Source: Hymenobacter sp. YIM 151858-1 (GTDB lineage Bacteria > Bacteroidota > Bacteroidia > Cytophagales > Hymenobacteraceae). From it: a DNA stretch of 64,000 nucleotides. The notes beneath the pieces were generated by a model. It did no database searches. It saw only the letters and a list, made by a program, of their open reading frames with translations, and had not been told where the DNA came from. Below, piece by piece: positions 46,598-54,856 of the stretch. Where the stretch lies: contig NZ_CP110136.1 in assembly GCF_025979705.1 (NCBI RefSeq), positions 1,116,001 through 1,180,000 on the forward strand, given 5' to 3'. A program made the translations under genes and the position numbers. The number at the start of each line of letters is the position of its first letter. The stretch's first letter is position 1.

Positions 46598-47233
46598 ATG
46601 GCACGCATTTACAGCCCGCTGGGCAACATCAAAGGCAGCATCGGCAACCTCACCTTCTCGGGTGGGACCGGCAACAACCAGCTGCGCCAGAAAATCGCCA
46701 GCAATGGCAGCAACACCCCCGCGCAGCAGAACACGCGCAGCCGCTTCAAGCTGCTGGCCGAGCTGTTCCGCAAGTTCGCCGGCGCCGCGCAGGCGGGCCT
46801 GAAAACCCAGGGCGGCCGCTCGGCCTACAACCGCTTCGTGCAGCAGAACTTCGTGAACACCCAGGCCGACGCGCAGAACGTGGCCACGGTGGACTACCTG
46901 AAGCTGGTGCTGTCGGGCGGCGCGGTGGAGCCGCTCTCGGGCGTGGCGGCCGTGCTGGACGCGGCGGCCGGCAAGGTGACGGTGAGCTTTGCCGACAACT
47001 CCAACGGCAACACGGCCGTGGACACCGACCGGGTAAAGGCCGTGCTGGTGCACAAGCAGACCGGCCGCGTGCTTACGCAGGCCGACGAGGACGTGACCCG
47101 CACCGACGGCTCGGTGGAGCTGGAGGACGACGCGCTTGTGGGCGCGCAGCCCGCCGACCTGGTGGCCTACGCCTTCGCCTACCGCGCCGACGGCTCGGAC
47201 GCCTCGGCCACCTCGGCCGTGCAGGTCGGCTAA
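46598..47233 (+). CDS. DUF6266 family protein
   Basis: 211 residues from ATG 46598. The N-terminal motif ARIYSPLGNIKGSIGNLTFSGG is typical of DUF6266, a family I know from Bacteroidota mobile elements. The middle is helical (RFKLLAELFRKFAGAAQAGL) and the C-terminal 100 residues look like an immunoglobulin-like beta domain (GAVEPLSGVAAVLDAAAGKVTVSF). Function unknown; DNA or capsid association is speculative. Followed by its own terminator. Confidence 0.75.
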   Translation: MARIYSPLGNIKGSIGNLTFSGGTGNNQLRQKIASNGSNTPAQQNTRSRFKLLAELFRKFAGAAQAGLKTQGGRSAYNRFVQQNFVNTQADAQNVATVDYLKLVLSGGAVEPLSGVAAVLDAAAGKVTVSFADNSNGNTAVDTDRVKAVLVHKQTGRVLTQADEDVTRTDGSVELEDDALVGAQPADLVAYAFAYRADGSDASATSAVQVG

Positions 47234-47245
47234 GGCCGGCGGAGC

Positions 47246-47284
47246 AAGCCGCTTCGGTCCGTTCAGGACCGGGGCGGCTTTTTG
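47246..47284 (+). terminator. Rho-independent terminator
   Basis: AAGCCGC/GCGGCTT outer stem and CGGTCC/GGACCG inner stem, then TTTTT. Confidence 0.88.
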
Positions 47285-47419
47285 CATCCGGGCCGGATAG
47301 CGGCGCTGCCGGGCACCTGGGAGCCACCGGCCGGAAAGCTAGGAGGAGCCCCGGAGCAGCCCGGGTCCGCTACGCGGCCCGGTTCAGTGGTATTTTTTCA
47401 ACATTACTCTTTGAGGACC

Positions 47420-48079
47420 ATGGCACGCACTGCCTATCAAAAACAAGCCGATACCCGCACGAGAAAGGCGCTGAGCCTGCGGGCCAAATACGACGCCCGC
47501 ATCCGCAAGTATGCGCAGGCGCTGATTACCGCCATCGGCGGGGCAATGGACGCCAAGAGCCGGCTGGACCGCATCAATCAGCTCTACGGGGTGGACCTGA
47601 GTACGGAAACGCTGTTGGCGCACAGCGTGCGCGTGGGCGACTTCGGCCCTCAGCTGGGCACGCTTCTGAATGAAAGCACCCCTGGAGAGGAGGTGCAGCT
47701 GTTCAACCCGACGCCCAATGGCAATGGCGGGGTGGCGTTGGCCCCGGAACTGCTCTTCGGGGAATCGCTGCCGCCGATCGGCCTGCCGCCGGTGCTGGAT
47801 GCCACGCCGACGAAGCCGGCGCCCTCGTTCACGAACACGCTTAGCGCCACGGCCAATTCGGCCGCGGGTGTGACGCTGGCCGCGCAGGCGGGCGACACGC
47901 TGGCCTTCACCGCCCTGGCAGACGGCGGCGCGGCGCCGGTGAGCATGGACCTGTACCGCAACGGGCAGCAGGTGGCCGGGGTGGTGTACTTCGACCGCTA
48001 CACGGGCAAGCCGTTCCGGTTTGAGGACAACACGGGGGCCTACACCTCGGCCTTTGCCCCGGGGAAAGTCAACCTGTAA
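47420..48079 (+). CDS. Unknown protein, companion of the DUF6266 gene
   Basis: 219 residues from ATG 47420. N-terminal 70 residues basic and helical (RTRKALSLRAKYDARIRKYA), then a Pro/Ala-rich linker and a C-terminal domain with beta strands (SAAGVTLAAQAGDTLAFTAL, DLYRNGQQVAGVVYFDRYTG). No family recognised. It sits between two transcription terminators, so it likely has its own promoter. Confidence 0.65.
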   Translation: MARTAYQKQADTRTRKALSLRAKYDARIRKYAQALITAIGGAMDAKSRLDRINQLYGVDLSTETLLAHSVRVGDFGPQLGTLLNESTPGEEVQLFNPTPNGNGGVALAPELLFGESLPPIGLPPVLDATPTKPAPSFTNTLSATANSAAGVTLAAQAGDTLAFTALADGGAAPVSMDLYRNGQQVAGVVYFDRYTGKPFRFEDNTGAYTSAFAPGKVNL

Positions 48080-48159
48080 GCTGCTCGTGGCACTTGGTGG
48101 GCCGGCCTGGGCACGCAGCCGGGGCTGGCCCTTTTCTTTCCATTCCAAACGCATTCAAG

Positions 48160-48732
48160 ATGAGCAACATCAACAAGGCCCTGACGGGCATGCTGTACGG
48201 CGGGCCGGCGCTGGCGCTGGCCGCGGCGCCGTGGAAAAACAACGTGCAGGCGGTCTACGGCTTCAACGCCGGGGGCGACGCCTACACCGTGTTCAAACCC
48301 GGCAGCCTGTTCAACTCGCTCACGCACCTGCAGCCGGACGGCGCGTACATCGTTGCCGCGGCCGCGCCTGGCTTCGAGCTGCCGGGAGCCACGCTGGCGG
48401 CCAGCGCCGCACCGGCCGCCGCGCCGCCGGCGCTGACGATCAGCGACGTGTCTTTCGTGACTTTGCCGGAGCGCCCGTACATGCAGCTGACGTGCCGGGT
48501 GACGAGCAGCAACGGCGCGGACACGACGGCGGAGGTCTATGCCGCCTACCACTCGTCCAACACCCCCGACCAGGGAGCAGCCACGAGTACGCGGGTGCCC
48601 CTGGGGCAGGTGGTTTCGCTGCGCCTGCTGGAGGTACAAAACGACGGGATTTCATCGGGGGATATGATCAGCCTCGTGGCGGTTGCCCCGAGCGGGGGCG
48701 TCGGGCGTGCCTCGGCGATGCTGGACGGATAG
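48160..48732 (+). CDS. Unknown protein, second companion
   Basis: 190 residues from ATG 48160. Short hydrophobic start (LTGMLYGGPALALAAAPW), then mostly beta (TISDVSFVTLPERPYMQLTCRV, TTAEVYAAYHSSN). The C-terminal half resembles an immunoglobulin-like or carbohydrate-binding-like fold. Together with the two genes before it, it forms a set of small beta-rich proteins with no enzyme motif. Confidence 0.62.
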   Translation: MSNINKALTGMLYGGPALALAAAPWKNNVQAVYGFNAGGDAYTVFKPGSLFNSLTHLQPDGAYIVAAAAPGFELPGATLAASAAPAAAPPALTISDVSFVTLPERPYMQLTCRVTSSNGADTTAEVYAAYHSSNTPDQGAATSTRVPLGQVVSLRLLEVQNDGISSGDMISLVAVAPSGGVGRASAMLDG

Positions 48733-48757
48733 GGCCCGACCGCGTAGGGCTCGGAAC

Positions 48758-48791
48758 AAAAAGCCGGCTCCCTGAAAGGGGCCGGTTTTTT
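48758..48791 (+). terminator. Rho-independent terminator
   Basis: AAAAAGCCGG / CCGGTTTTTT stem with an inner CCCT/AGGG pair and a T run. Confidence 0.88.
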
Positions 48792-48846
48792 GGTTGCACG
48801 GATTCGGGGGCTGCGGCACAGGGTATTCCGCAGGTGGCCCTGGGGA

Positions 48847-48965
48847 CCTGTTAGGAGACAGAGGGGCTCTCGGACCTTTACAAGAAGCCGGCACCGGTGC
48901 TGACGCTGTACCAGAAGCCGCTGAACCGCCAGTCGCTACTTAGTACCAGCGCCCGGCAGCGTTAG
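48847..48965 (+). pseudogene. Possible integrase fragment
   Basis: In one plus-strand frame the stretch reads LSDLYKKPAPVLTLYQKPLNRQSL, which loosely resembles the segment LLPVYQNQVMNRYLKHIG of the integrase at 44.3 kb. It is bounded by stops on both sides and overlaps the end of the DUF1353 gene. It may be the remnant of an older integrase, with low certainty. Confidence 0.3.
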
Positions 48966-49622
48966 CACTCTATTACTTTTCAAGCTGTAAGCTGAAGCTT
49001 CCATGACACCATCTAAAACATCCAGCTCTGGGTCTTTGTCGTTTATGTAGTCGATTATTTCGTTCAATTGCGCCTTTTGCTGTGTAGCGGGCGCACTTGA
49101 AATATCGAGTTCGTTGATTTCCATCCTGGCTTTGCTGATGCTACCTGTTGAAGCAGGACTCCTGCCAGGAGTAGGAAACTCCCAACGAGGGCCAAAGAGC
49201 CAAACAGCTGCGTACATGATCTTGGCCTTTACAGGGTTGGTTCCACCTGCAACGCATGCGTCATAGAACATACGGTGAACCTGGCGCCAGCTCGCTTTAT
49301 GAAATGATGCGCCTTTATTGTTCTCTGAACTGCAATATGCATCATGGACTAAAGCGGCCCCTACGTAAGGGTCATCGTATCTATCTCCAATGATTGCCAA
49401 AGCGGGCTTGGGGATGGACGCTCCATCAGTAATAGTTTGAACTGGGGCAGTCCAGACCTTGCCCGTGGTGTCAGTGTATGTATACAGCTGATTAGAGACG
49501 AAATCTTTGGGGGCTTTAACGAGGGGTGCTGTAGGAAGGTTAAAGCTTCCTTTGCGAGGCGGATTTACCCGAATGGCGCTTATGAAAACTAATGCGATGA
49601 TGAGGAGTCCTAACTTTTTCAT
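48936..49622 (-). CDS. DUF1353 protein with signal peptide
   Basis: 228 residues. N-terminal signal peptide or anchor (KKLGLLIIALVFISAI). DUF1353 blocks: TITDGASIPKPALAIIGDRYDD, GAALVHDAYCSS and HRMFYDACVAGGTNPVKAKIMYAAVWLFGPRW. Such proteins occur in phages and islands; no activity is established to my knowledge. The C-terminal 75 residues are an additional helical part. The gene is AT-richer than its neighbours, so it was probably acquired separately. Confidence 0.82.
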   Translation of the reverse strand: MKKLGLLIIALVFISAIRVNPPRKGSFNLPTAPLVKAPKDFVSNQLYTYTDTTGKVWTAPVQTITDGASIPKPALAIIGDRYDDPYVGAALVHDAYCSSENNKGASFHKASWRQVHRMFYDACVAGGTNPVKAKIMYAAVWLFGPRWEFPTPGRSPASTGSISKARMEINELDISSAPATQQKAQLNEIIDYINDKDPELDVLDGVMEASAYSLKSNRVLTLPGAGTK

Positions 49623-49834
49623 GATGCATATAAGGTTGTTTGGAGGTTAGCAAAACCTTATGCTAAGCGCATTGGTAGGAGTACCACTCAGCTCAAGCGT
49701 TGCTGCACTAGTAATTGTATAAATATTAATTAATTTATAAATATTCAAAGCAGTGTTTTGATAAAAAGCTTTCAATCTACTTGCTCAGCTGGAGTATAGG
49801 CAGCTTCTTGCCTGCAGACTATACCCATTTTCCC
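49623..49834 (+). promoter_or_regulatory. AT-rich divergent intergenic region
   Basis: Between the DUF1353 gene and the rightward gene pair. The segment 49715-49760 is strongly AT-rich with repeated TATAAATATT-like units. No promoter meets the consensus exactly. Confidence 0.35.
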
Positions 49835-50830
49835 ATGAGTAGAATAGCTGAATACCGGCTTCATTTAGAAGAAGCCAGACAGCGTGGAATGTTTTCGTCA
49901 GACGCATTCGAGGGAGTGGCGGTACCGCGCGGCCGGTACATGCACTACTTCTGGAACGCTCATTGGTTAGGTAGTGGCCTTACCTGGGATGAATTTGAAC
50001 GGGTGTACGAGGCAGCCCGCAACCATGGGGAGGCGTTATATTACCTCAACAAACGCGGCTTGTCGGAGCAATGGCGCAATACGGAGCGGCTGGTGTCGAT
50101 GGGTGTACCCTTCGCGCAGGAGTTTTCAGACTGGCTGCACCAAGGGGAACTGCGGGAGTCGCCACCAAGTGCGCTGCTGATGCAGTGCCTGAAGGAGTTG
50201 CCGCGGACGAATGCCGAGCACCTGCCGCGGATGATGGACGCAATTTCCTATCTGGTGCTGAACCGCATCACCCTGCGCGCCGGCGAGCAGCACTACCGCA
50301 TCACAGACCTCGAGTTTTATTACCGGCGCGAATCCGGGCACGCAGATCCTTACGTTCACGGCGGCCCAGAGCAGCGGAAAACCGGCACCTGGTTTTACAA
50401 TATGGCCGGCGGCTTGGACTTAACGTGCGGCGATGAGCACAGCGAAGGCGGCATCCTGTTGCGCGGGCTGCAGAAGCTCGGTGCAGCGCCTGCTTACTTC
50501 GTCAGCGGTGTACAGCTGGTGTTGCGCGAGTTGGTATCGGCACTGGGCAATGCCGTGGCGGAAGGGAAAGGCTGGCAGCTGGTGGCTGCCGAGGCGCCTA
50601 CAGATGAGCCGGTTTGGCGTACCAGCCGCGAGGGGTTGGTGGGAAAGGATGATTGCGTGGCCCAAGACTTCGCGGCCCGCAAATACCGGCATTTGAGCGG
50701 CTCGGGGTACCTGGGCAGCTTGAAGGGCAAAGAGAAACTGCTGAAAGAACTGGTGGGCGATAAGCAAGTAAAAGCGGAAGATGTGGCCGCCTTGTTGGGG
50801 TATCGGGCCAAGTGGACGGCTACAACGTGA
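49835..50830 (+). CDS. Unknown protein paired with a deiminase-fold enzyme
   Basis: 331 residues from ATG 49835. N-terminal half helical with MFSSDAFEGVAVPRGRYMHYFWNAHW. The C-terminal half has a striking conserved-looking block: RITDLEFYYRRESGHADPYVHG, then GTWFYNMAGGLDLTCGDEHSEGGILLRGL, rich in His, Asp and Gly as in an enzyme active site. I recall this block in stand-alone proteins of unknown function but cannot name the family. Its stop overlaps the GTG start of the deiminase gene by GTGA, so the two are translationally coupled. Confidence 0.68.
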   Translation: MSRIAEYRLHLEEARQRGMFSSDAFEGVAVPRGRYMHYFWNAHWLGSGLTWDEFERVYEAARNHGEALYYLNKRGLSEQWRNTERLVSMGVPFAQEFSDWLHQGELRESPPSALLMQCLKELPRTNAEHLPRMMDAISYLVLNRITLRAGEQHYRITDLEFYYRRESGHADPYVHGGPEQRKTGTWFYNMAGGLDLTCGDEHSEGGILLRGLQKLGAAPAYFVSGVQLVLRELVSALGNAVAEGKGWQLVAAEAPTDEPVWRTSREGLVGKDDCVAQDFAARKYRHLSGSGYLGSLKGKEKLLKELVGDKQVKAEDVAALLGYRAKWTATT

Positions 50831-51696
50831 GTACCGTCTTTGTCTCCGACCTTCTGCCCAGGCGTTACCCGCAGGTGTACGCCGATGTAGCAGCCGCCTT
50901 GGAGCTTGCCGGTTGCTCCCTGCGTTTGGTTCCACGCACGCGGGACGTTTGGGTGCGGGACTTTATGCCCGTGCCGCTGCCTAGGGGCGGGCTCGTTCAG
51001 TTCCGGTATGCGCCTTCCTATCTCCGAACTCCGCGGGAACGGGCGACCATCCCCGATACCCATATGCTGTGCACGGCTCTTGGCCTGCAGCCTCAGCAAT
51101 GTGAACTGCTGCTGGATGGCGGCAACGTGGTATTCGTAGGCCGAGCTGCCGTCGTGACGGATCGGGTATACAGTGAAAACCCGGGGCTGAAACGCGATGA
51201 ACTGCGGCAAAAACTACAAGTTGTTTTAGGGGTCGAGCAGCTGCTCGTGGTGCCGGCACACCCGGACGACTTCACCGGCCACGCCGACGGGTTGGTGCAA
51301 TCGGTAGATGAGCACACCGTGTTAGTCAGCGCCTATCGGCGGGAACCTCCGGCGTTTGTACACGCTTTCCGGCAGACCTTGGCCCTGGCGGGCTTGAGCT
51401 GTGTTGAACTGCCCTACAATCCGTACGGCAACCGCACGTACACTGATGCGGCCGGGGACTACGTAAACTCGCTGGTGCTGCCCGAGGTAGTGTTGGTGCC
51501 CCAGTTCGGGCAGCGCGAAGATGAGCTGGCGCTGCGCGTTTATGAGCAAGCCTTTCATGGGCGGCGCGTGCTGGGCATCAGAATCGAGGCGGTAGCGCAG
51601 GAGGGCGGGGCTTTGCACTGCATCACCTGGACAGCCTGCAGTAGCAGCGGCACCCCGCGCTTGGTCAGAAACAACCATCTCATACCGGCCATCTAA
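50827..51696 (+). CDS. Agmatine/peptidyl-arginine deiminase family enzyme
   Basis: 289 residues if GTG 50827 (VSTVFVSDLLPRRYP) is used; a GTG 15 bases earlier is also open. Guanidino-group modifying fold: RDVWVRDFMPV (catalytic Asp), LDGGNVVF, DDFTGHADGLV (catalytic His and Asp) and the C-terminal GGALHCITW with the nucleophilic Cys. Known members turn agmatine or arginine side chains into carbamoyl or citrulline products and release ammonia. It is shorter than typical agmatine deiminases (about 350-370). The tight link to the unknown protein suggests a modified substrate rather than polyamine synthesis. Confidence 0.85.
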   Translation: MSTVFVSDLLPRRYPQVYADVAAALELAGCSLRLVPRTRDVWVRDFMPVPLPRGGLVQFRYAPSYLRTPRERATIPDTHMLCTALGLQPQQCELLLDGGNVVFVGRAAVVTDRVYSENPGLKRDELRQKLQVVLGVEQLLVVPAHPDDFTGHADGLVQSVDEHTVLVSAYRREPPAFVHAFRQTLALAGLSCVELPYNPYGNRTYTDAAGDYVNSLVLPEVVLVPQFGQREDELALRVYEQAFHGRRVLGIRIEAVAQEGGALHCITWTACSSSGTPRLVRNNHLIPAI

Positions 51697-51728
51697 CACA
51701 CAGGGCAAGTCATTTTACAATAAACGAA

Positions 51729-51760
51729 AACGGCCGGTCTCCTCAGTGGGACCGGCCGTT
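51729..51760. terminator. Bidirectional terminator
   Basis: AACGGCCGGTC pairs with GACCGGCCGTT around a 10-base loop, between convergent transcripts. Confidence 0.85.
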
Positions 51761-51765
51761 GTGGT

Positions 51766-52437
51766 TCATGCCGCCGCATCCGTTACGAATGCTGTTTGCT
51801 CGCTGCGCTCGGCGTAGGCGCGCAGCAGGCGGCGGTACTTCTTGCGGCCCTGCGCCATTGTGGCGGCGTCGGCCGACAGCTCCACCACCCAGATGTCGTG
51901 CGGGACTTTCTTCTGCACGCCGATGATGACGAAGCGGTCAGCACCCAGCACGTCGGAGTAGAACGCGGCCTGGCGGTCGTAGTCGTACTGCTCGACGGTG
52001 GCGACGAAGTGGGCGTAGTCGCTGCAGCTGGTGGTTTTGAAGTCCACGAGCACCTTGCGGCCCAGCACCGGCGTGGTCAGCAGCAGGTCGGGGCGCAGCT
52101 TCACGGTCAGGCCGGTTTCCTCGTGCACGGCGGTGTGCGTCAGCTCGGCGGTGCCCCGGTACAGCAGGTCGCGGCAGTAGCGTTGGCGGCGCACGGCGGC
52201 GGCCAGCTGCTGCAGCAGCTTTACCTGGGCCGGGGGCAGGGCAGGAGCGGCATAGCGCTCAGGTTCCAGCACGGCCTCGTGAAACGCGACGCCGAACGTC
52301 AGCGCCTGGGGGTTGGGGGTGCGGACCTGCCCCAGCAGCTCATCTTTGAGGCGGCTCAGGTCGGTGTTGCTGACGAAGGGGAGGGAGCGGTGCTGCAGCT
52401 GGGTCAGGTTGGGGTGTGCTTGTACGTTGGTAAACAT
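51766..52437 (-). CDS. RecE-like PD-(D/E)XK exonuclease
   Basis: 223 residues. The PD-(D/E)XK core shows LRPDLLLTT, then KVLVDFKTT (the D-x-K pair) and QYDYDRQAAFYSDV, the helix with Gln and Tyr typical of RecE/exonuclease VIII-type proteins. The N-terminal VSNTDLSRLKDELLG and GVAFHEAVLEP segments also fit. Such nucleases degrade one DNA strand to expose single strands for an annealing protein. The next gene upstream on the same strand may supply that function. Confidence 0.82.
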   Translation of the reverse strand: MFTNVQAHPNLTQLQHRSLPFVSNTDLSRLKDELLGQVRTPNPQALTFGVAFHEAVLEPERYAAPALPPAQVKLLQQLAAAVRRQRYCRDLLYRGTAELTHTAVHEETGLTVKLRPDLLLTTPVLGRKVLVDFKTTSCSDYAHFVATVEQYDYDRQAAFYSDVLGADRFVIIGVQKKVPHDIWVVELSADAATMAQGRKKYRRLLRAYAERSEQTAFVTDAAA

Positions 52438-52485
52438 GGCGGGAGGAGAATAAGCGGCCCCGACTCTGCGGCCGGGGCCCGGTGG

Positions 52486-53190
52486 CTATTCGGTTTCGGC
52501 GGTGGTAGGCACGGCTGCGAGCTGGGCGGGCTGCTGCTCGGCGTGGTAGCCGGCGGGCAGGCGGTAGCCCTCTGTGATGCGCCGTTCCTCGGTGCCGGTC
52601 AGGGTTTCTTCCCGGTACAGGTCGAAATCCTGGGCAAACTCCTGGCGGGCCCGCACCTCGGCCGGGTCGGCAGGGGAGTAGCTGAACTCCACGATGTAGT
52701 ATGTGGCGGGCTTGCCGTCCTTCTCCGTCTGCTTTTTGGTGGGCGTGGCCGTCAGCACCACGTCGGTCAGCTTCAGGTCGTCGTAGAACAGGCTGGCGTT
52801 GAGCTTCTGCAGGTTCTCGACGCTGTAGCCGTGGAACAGCACGGCGCACACGGCGTCGGTTTCGTCAACAAAAAACAGCTCGGCCCAGACCTTGCGGCCC
52901 ATGTTCAGGATGTTGTCGGAGAAGATGCGCAGGGCCATGGGGATGAAGCTGAGCGTCTTGCCGAGCACCTTTTCACCGCCGACGTTGAACACCCCGGCTT
53001 TGAGGTCGGCGGGGATTTGCCGGGGGTGGCCGGGCAGGTAGCGGAAGCGGCTGGTTTCGGTGACTTTGCCCGTGTCCTCGTCAACGGTGGCCGTGAGGTA
53101 GGCGCGGCTGGGCGCCTGGAGGGTAGCTGCTGAAGCGGCTGGAGCAGCAACAGTGGCTGTAACAGTCTGTTTGTTAGGTTTATTTTCCAT
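52486..53190 (-). CDS. Unknown protein, partner of RecE-like nuclease
   Basis: 234 residues. After a 35-residue Ala/Thr-rich start come regions of beta and helix (FNVGGEKVLGKTLSFIPMALRIFSDN, KVWAELFFVDETDAVCAVLFHGYSVENLQKL, KPATYYIVEFSYSPADP). Acidic tail. The gene order (next to a RecE-like nuclease) is what one sees for annealing or single-strand binding proteins, but I do not recognise RecT, ERF, Red-beta or a classical SSB. Confidence 0.55.
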   Translation of the reverse strand: MENKPNKQTVTATVAAPAASAATLQAPSRAYLTATVDEDTGKVTETSRFRYLPGHPRQIPADLKAGVFNVGGEKVLGKTLSFIPMALRIFSDNILNMGRKVWAELFFVDETDAVCAVLFHGYSVENLQKLNASLFYDDLKLTDVVLTATPTKKQTEKDGKPATYYIVEFSYSPADPAEVRARQEFAQDFDLYREETLTGTEERRITEGYRLPAGYHAEQQPAQLAAVPTTAETE

Positions 53191-53255
53191 TTGGTTAAGC
53201 GCTTGTTATAAATGAATAAATGGGGGCCGGTTACCGGCCCGGCCCCCGTTGGCCG

Positions 53256-53570
53256 TTAGCGGAAGTGTTTGTTGTGGCAGAGAATCACACGGCCCACGAT
53301 GCTGTCCTGGCCGCGCGCCTCCGGCTGGTGCTGGTACCAGAGGTAAGTGGCCAGCAGGTTGAGGTAGCAGGGGGTGCGGAACTTGCCTTCGTCGTCGATG
53401 ATGAGGATCAGCTCGTCGGTGAGGCGCACCACATCCACCAGGCGGCAGTCGAGCAATTCGTATAGCTCGGCCAGCTGGAAGCTGCGGCCGTTGCGGGGGC
53501 TGATGGGTTGGGGCTCGGCGCTGTGCGGGTCGAGCAGGTGGGGCTGGTACGTGGTAGAGGTTGCGGGCAT
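53256..53570 (-). CDS. DUF3846-like small protein
   Basis: 104 residues. LDCRLVDVVRLTDELILIIDDEGKFRTPCYLNLLATYLW and GQDSIVGRVILC follow the DUF3846 pattern found in phage and plasmid genes. Function unknown; often in replication or antirestriction modules. Confidence 0.65.
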   Translation of the reverse strand: MPATSTTYQPHLLDPHSAEPQPISPRNGRSFQLAELYELLDCRLVDVVRLTDELILIIDDEGKFRTPCYLNLLATYLWYQHQPEARGQDSIVGRVILCHNKHFR

Positions 53571-53618
53571 AAGGGGGGGAGTTAGGGCCCGCGCCGGCGT
53601 GGCGCGGGCTGGTTGGAA

Positions 53619-53804
53619 CTAGGATGCGGGGGTGATGATGAGGCGGCCGGCCTCGACGTGGACCAAGGCGACGGTGCCGGGGGCGAAGCCGGCGGCCTCC
53701 AGCCAATCACCTTGCAGGCGAAGCGACGAGGTGACGGCTGGGCGGGGATGCAGGCGCTTGAAGTGCGGGGCCACCTTGAGGCGGCGCGGGGCGTAGCTGA
53801 GCAT
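53619..53804 (-). CDS. SymE-like toxin domain protein
   Basis: 61 residues. The part SLRLQGDWLEAAGFAPGTVALVHVEAGRLIITPA matches the SymE/AbrB-like fold of type I toxin families. SymE in E. coli is SOS-induced and restrained by an antisense RNA; a possible antisense transcript is not identified here. It lies 11 bases from the next gene and could also be a small DNA-binding regulator. Confidence 0.7.
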   Translation of the reverse strand: MLSYAPRRLKVAPHFKRLHPRPAVTSSLRLQGDWLEAAGFAPGTVALVHVEAGRLIITPAS

Positions 53805-53814
53805 GGCGGGCCGC

Positions 53815-54312
53815 TTATTTCAAGTCCCAGGGATGCAGCGCGTACTGCGGCTCGTGCAGCTCGCCGTAGCGGTCGGCGGTGCGCAGGCGCGGGGCGCCGG
53901 TGTGGTTCAGCTGGTCGGCGGCGGCCTGGGCCTGCTCCTGGGTGGCATAGCAGCCGGCGGCGGCCTGCTGCTGGTAAAGGTGCGGGTGGCCGGGCTGCGG
54001 GGCGCTGCACACGACGCCCCAGGGGGTAGCGGTGGCGAAGCGCAGCGCGGGCTGCCACGGCGCGGCCGGGGCCCAGAGCGGGGCGGCGGCGCAGGTGTAG
54101 CAGGCGAGGCCGGCGGCGCGCAACTCCTGCAGCTCCTCGCTGCAACGCTCCACGCTCAGCCCGCTGCGGAGCGCCAACGTGGACAGCCCCACGGCGCGGC
54201 CGTGGTGGGCGCGGCACACCCCCAGTAGGCGGCTGGCCGCTACGCTGAGCGGAGCGCCCTGCACGGCCGCCCCTGCTACAGGGGCGGCCGGCGCGGTGGC
54301 GGCGCTACGCAT
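53815..54312 (-). CDS. Hypothetical protein
   Basis: 165 residues if ATG 54312 is used, which overlaps the upstream stop by 8 bases. The middle resembles a winged helix (RLLGVCRAHHGRAVGLSTLALRSGLSVERCSEELQELRAAGL), then a part with Trp, Pro and Gln. May be a DNA-binding protein. Confidence 0.5.
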   Translation of the reverse strand: MRSAATAPAAPVAGAAVQGAPLSVAASRLLGVCRAHHGRAVGLSTLALRSGLSVERCSEELQELRAAGLACYTCAAAPLWAPAAPWQPALRFATATPWGVVCSAPQPGHPHLYQQQAAAGCYATQEQAQAAADQLNHTGAPRLRTADRYGELHEPQYALHPWDLK

Positions 54313-54667
54313 GACGAAGCGTAGCGCAGCGGTGACGACGAGCCCGGCACGCGAAGCCAGACCGGATGGCGGGCGCCCCGGTGAGGCCCCACACGGTGCG
54401 GCTGATGGCCCGCTGCGCATGACGGCGGCATACCGGGATACCGGCAGCAGCGGCGGCGGCTACCGCGGCGGCCACGGCCTGAAACGGGCACTCCTGCGCT
54501 TGCCACGGCGCTATAAAGCACTCCCCGCCAATGTGGTAGGAGACCTGATACTGCGTAGCCTGGTAGCCTGTAGCGCCTACGTAGTGGCTGATGGTGGCAT
54601 GATGGGCCACGGCCGGGCCGGACCAGGCGGCCGAAACGAGCTGCGAAAACTGCAAGGGGGTGAGCAT
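54305..54667 (-). CDS. Hypothetical protein
   Basis: 120 residues. N-terminal part beta-like (ATISHYVGATGYQATQYQVSYHIGGECF), then an Ala-rich helix and a short basic tail with several Cys and Arg. The gene sits 190 bases before the divergent SLOG gene. Unknown function. Confidence 0.5.
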   Translation of the reverse strand: MLTPLQFSQLVSAAWSGPAVAHHATISHYVGATGYQATQYQVSYHIGGECFIAPWQAQECPFQAVAAAVAAAAAAGIPVCRRHAQRAISRTVWGLTGAPAIRSGFACRARRHRCATLRHA

Positions 54668-54758
54668 GGCTGTAGGTGTTAGCCGTGTGGTGCGCTCCTG
54701 GCGGCCTGCCCAGCGCGCGGGCGTCCGGGCCTCTGCCGAACTACTATACTAATATACG

Positions 54759-54798
54759 CACATATGGGCACATATGGTACACATATGGTACACATATA
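54759..54798. promoter_or_regulatory. CACATATG operator-like array
   Basis: CACATATG at 54759, 54769 and 54780, then CACATATA at 54791. The spacing of 10, 11 and 11 bases puts the copies on the same face of the helix. They lie between divergent genes. This fits cooperative binding of a regulator. Confidence 0.6.
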
Positions 54799-54856
54799 TA
54801 CATAAAAATTTCATTCAAGCACGCGCATAAGTGTGTATATCTGCGTATATTGAATT

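Noticed and set aside
49700..49760. Replication origin in the AT-rich spacer
   Set aside because: No DnaA boxes or iterons; AT-rich DNA alone is better explained as a promoter region.
51796..53133. Plus-strand frame of 445 residues
   Set aside because: Gly/Val-rich antisense shadow of the RecE-like nuclease and its partner gene.
54751..54802. CRISPR array
   Set aside because: The CACATATG repeats are only 8 bases with 2-3 base gaps; there are no spacers and no cas genes in the window.
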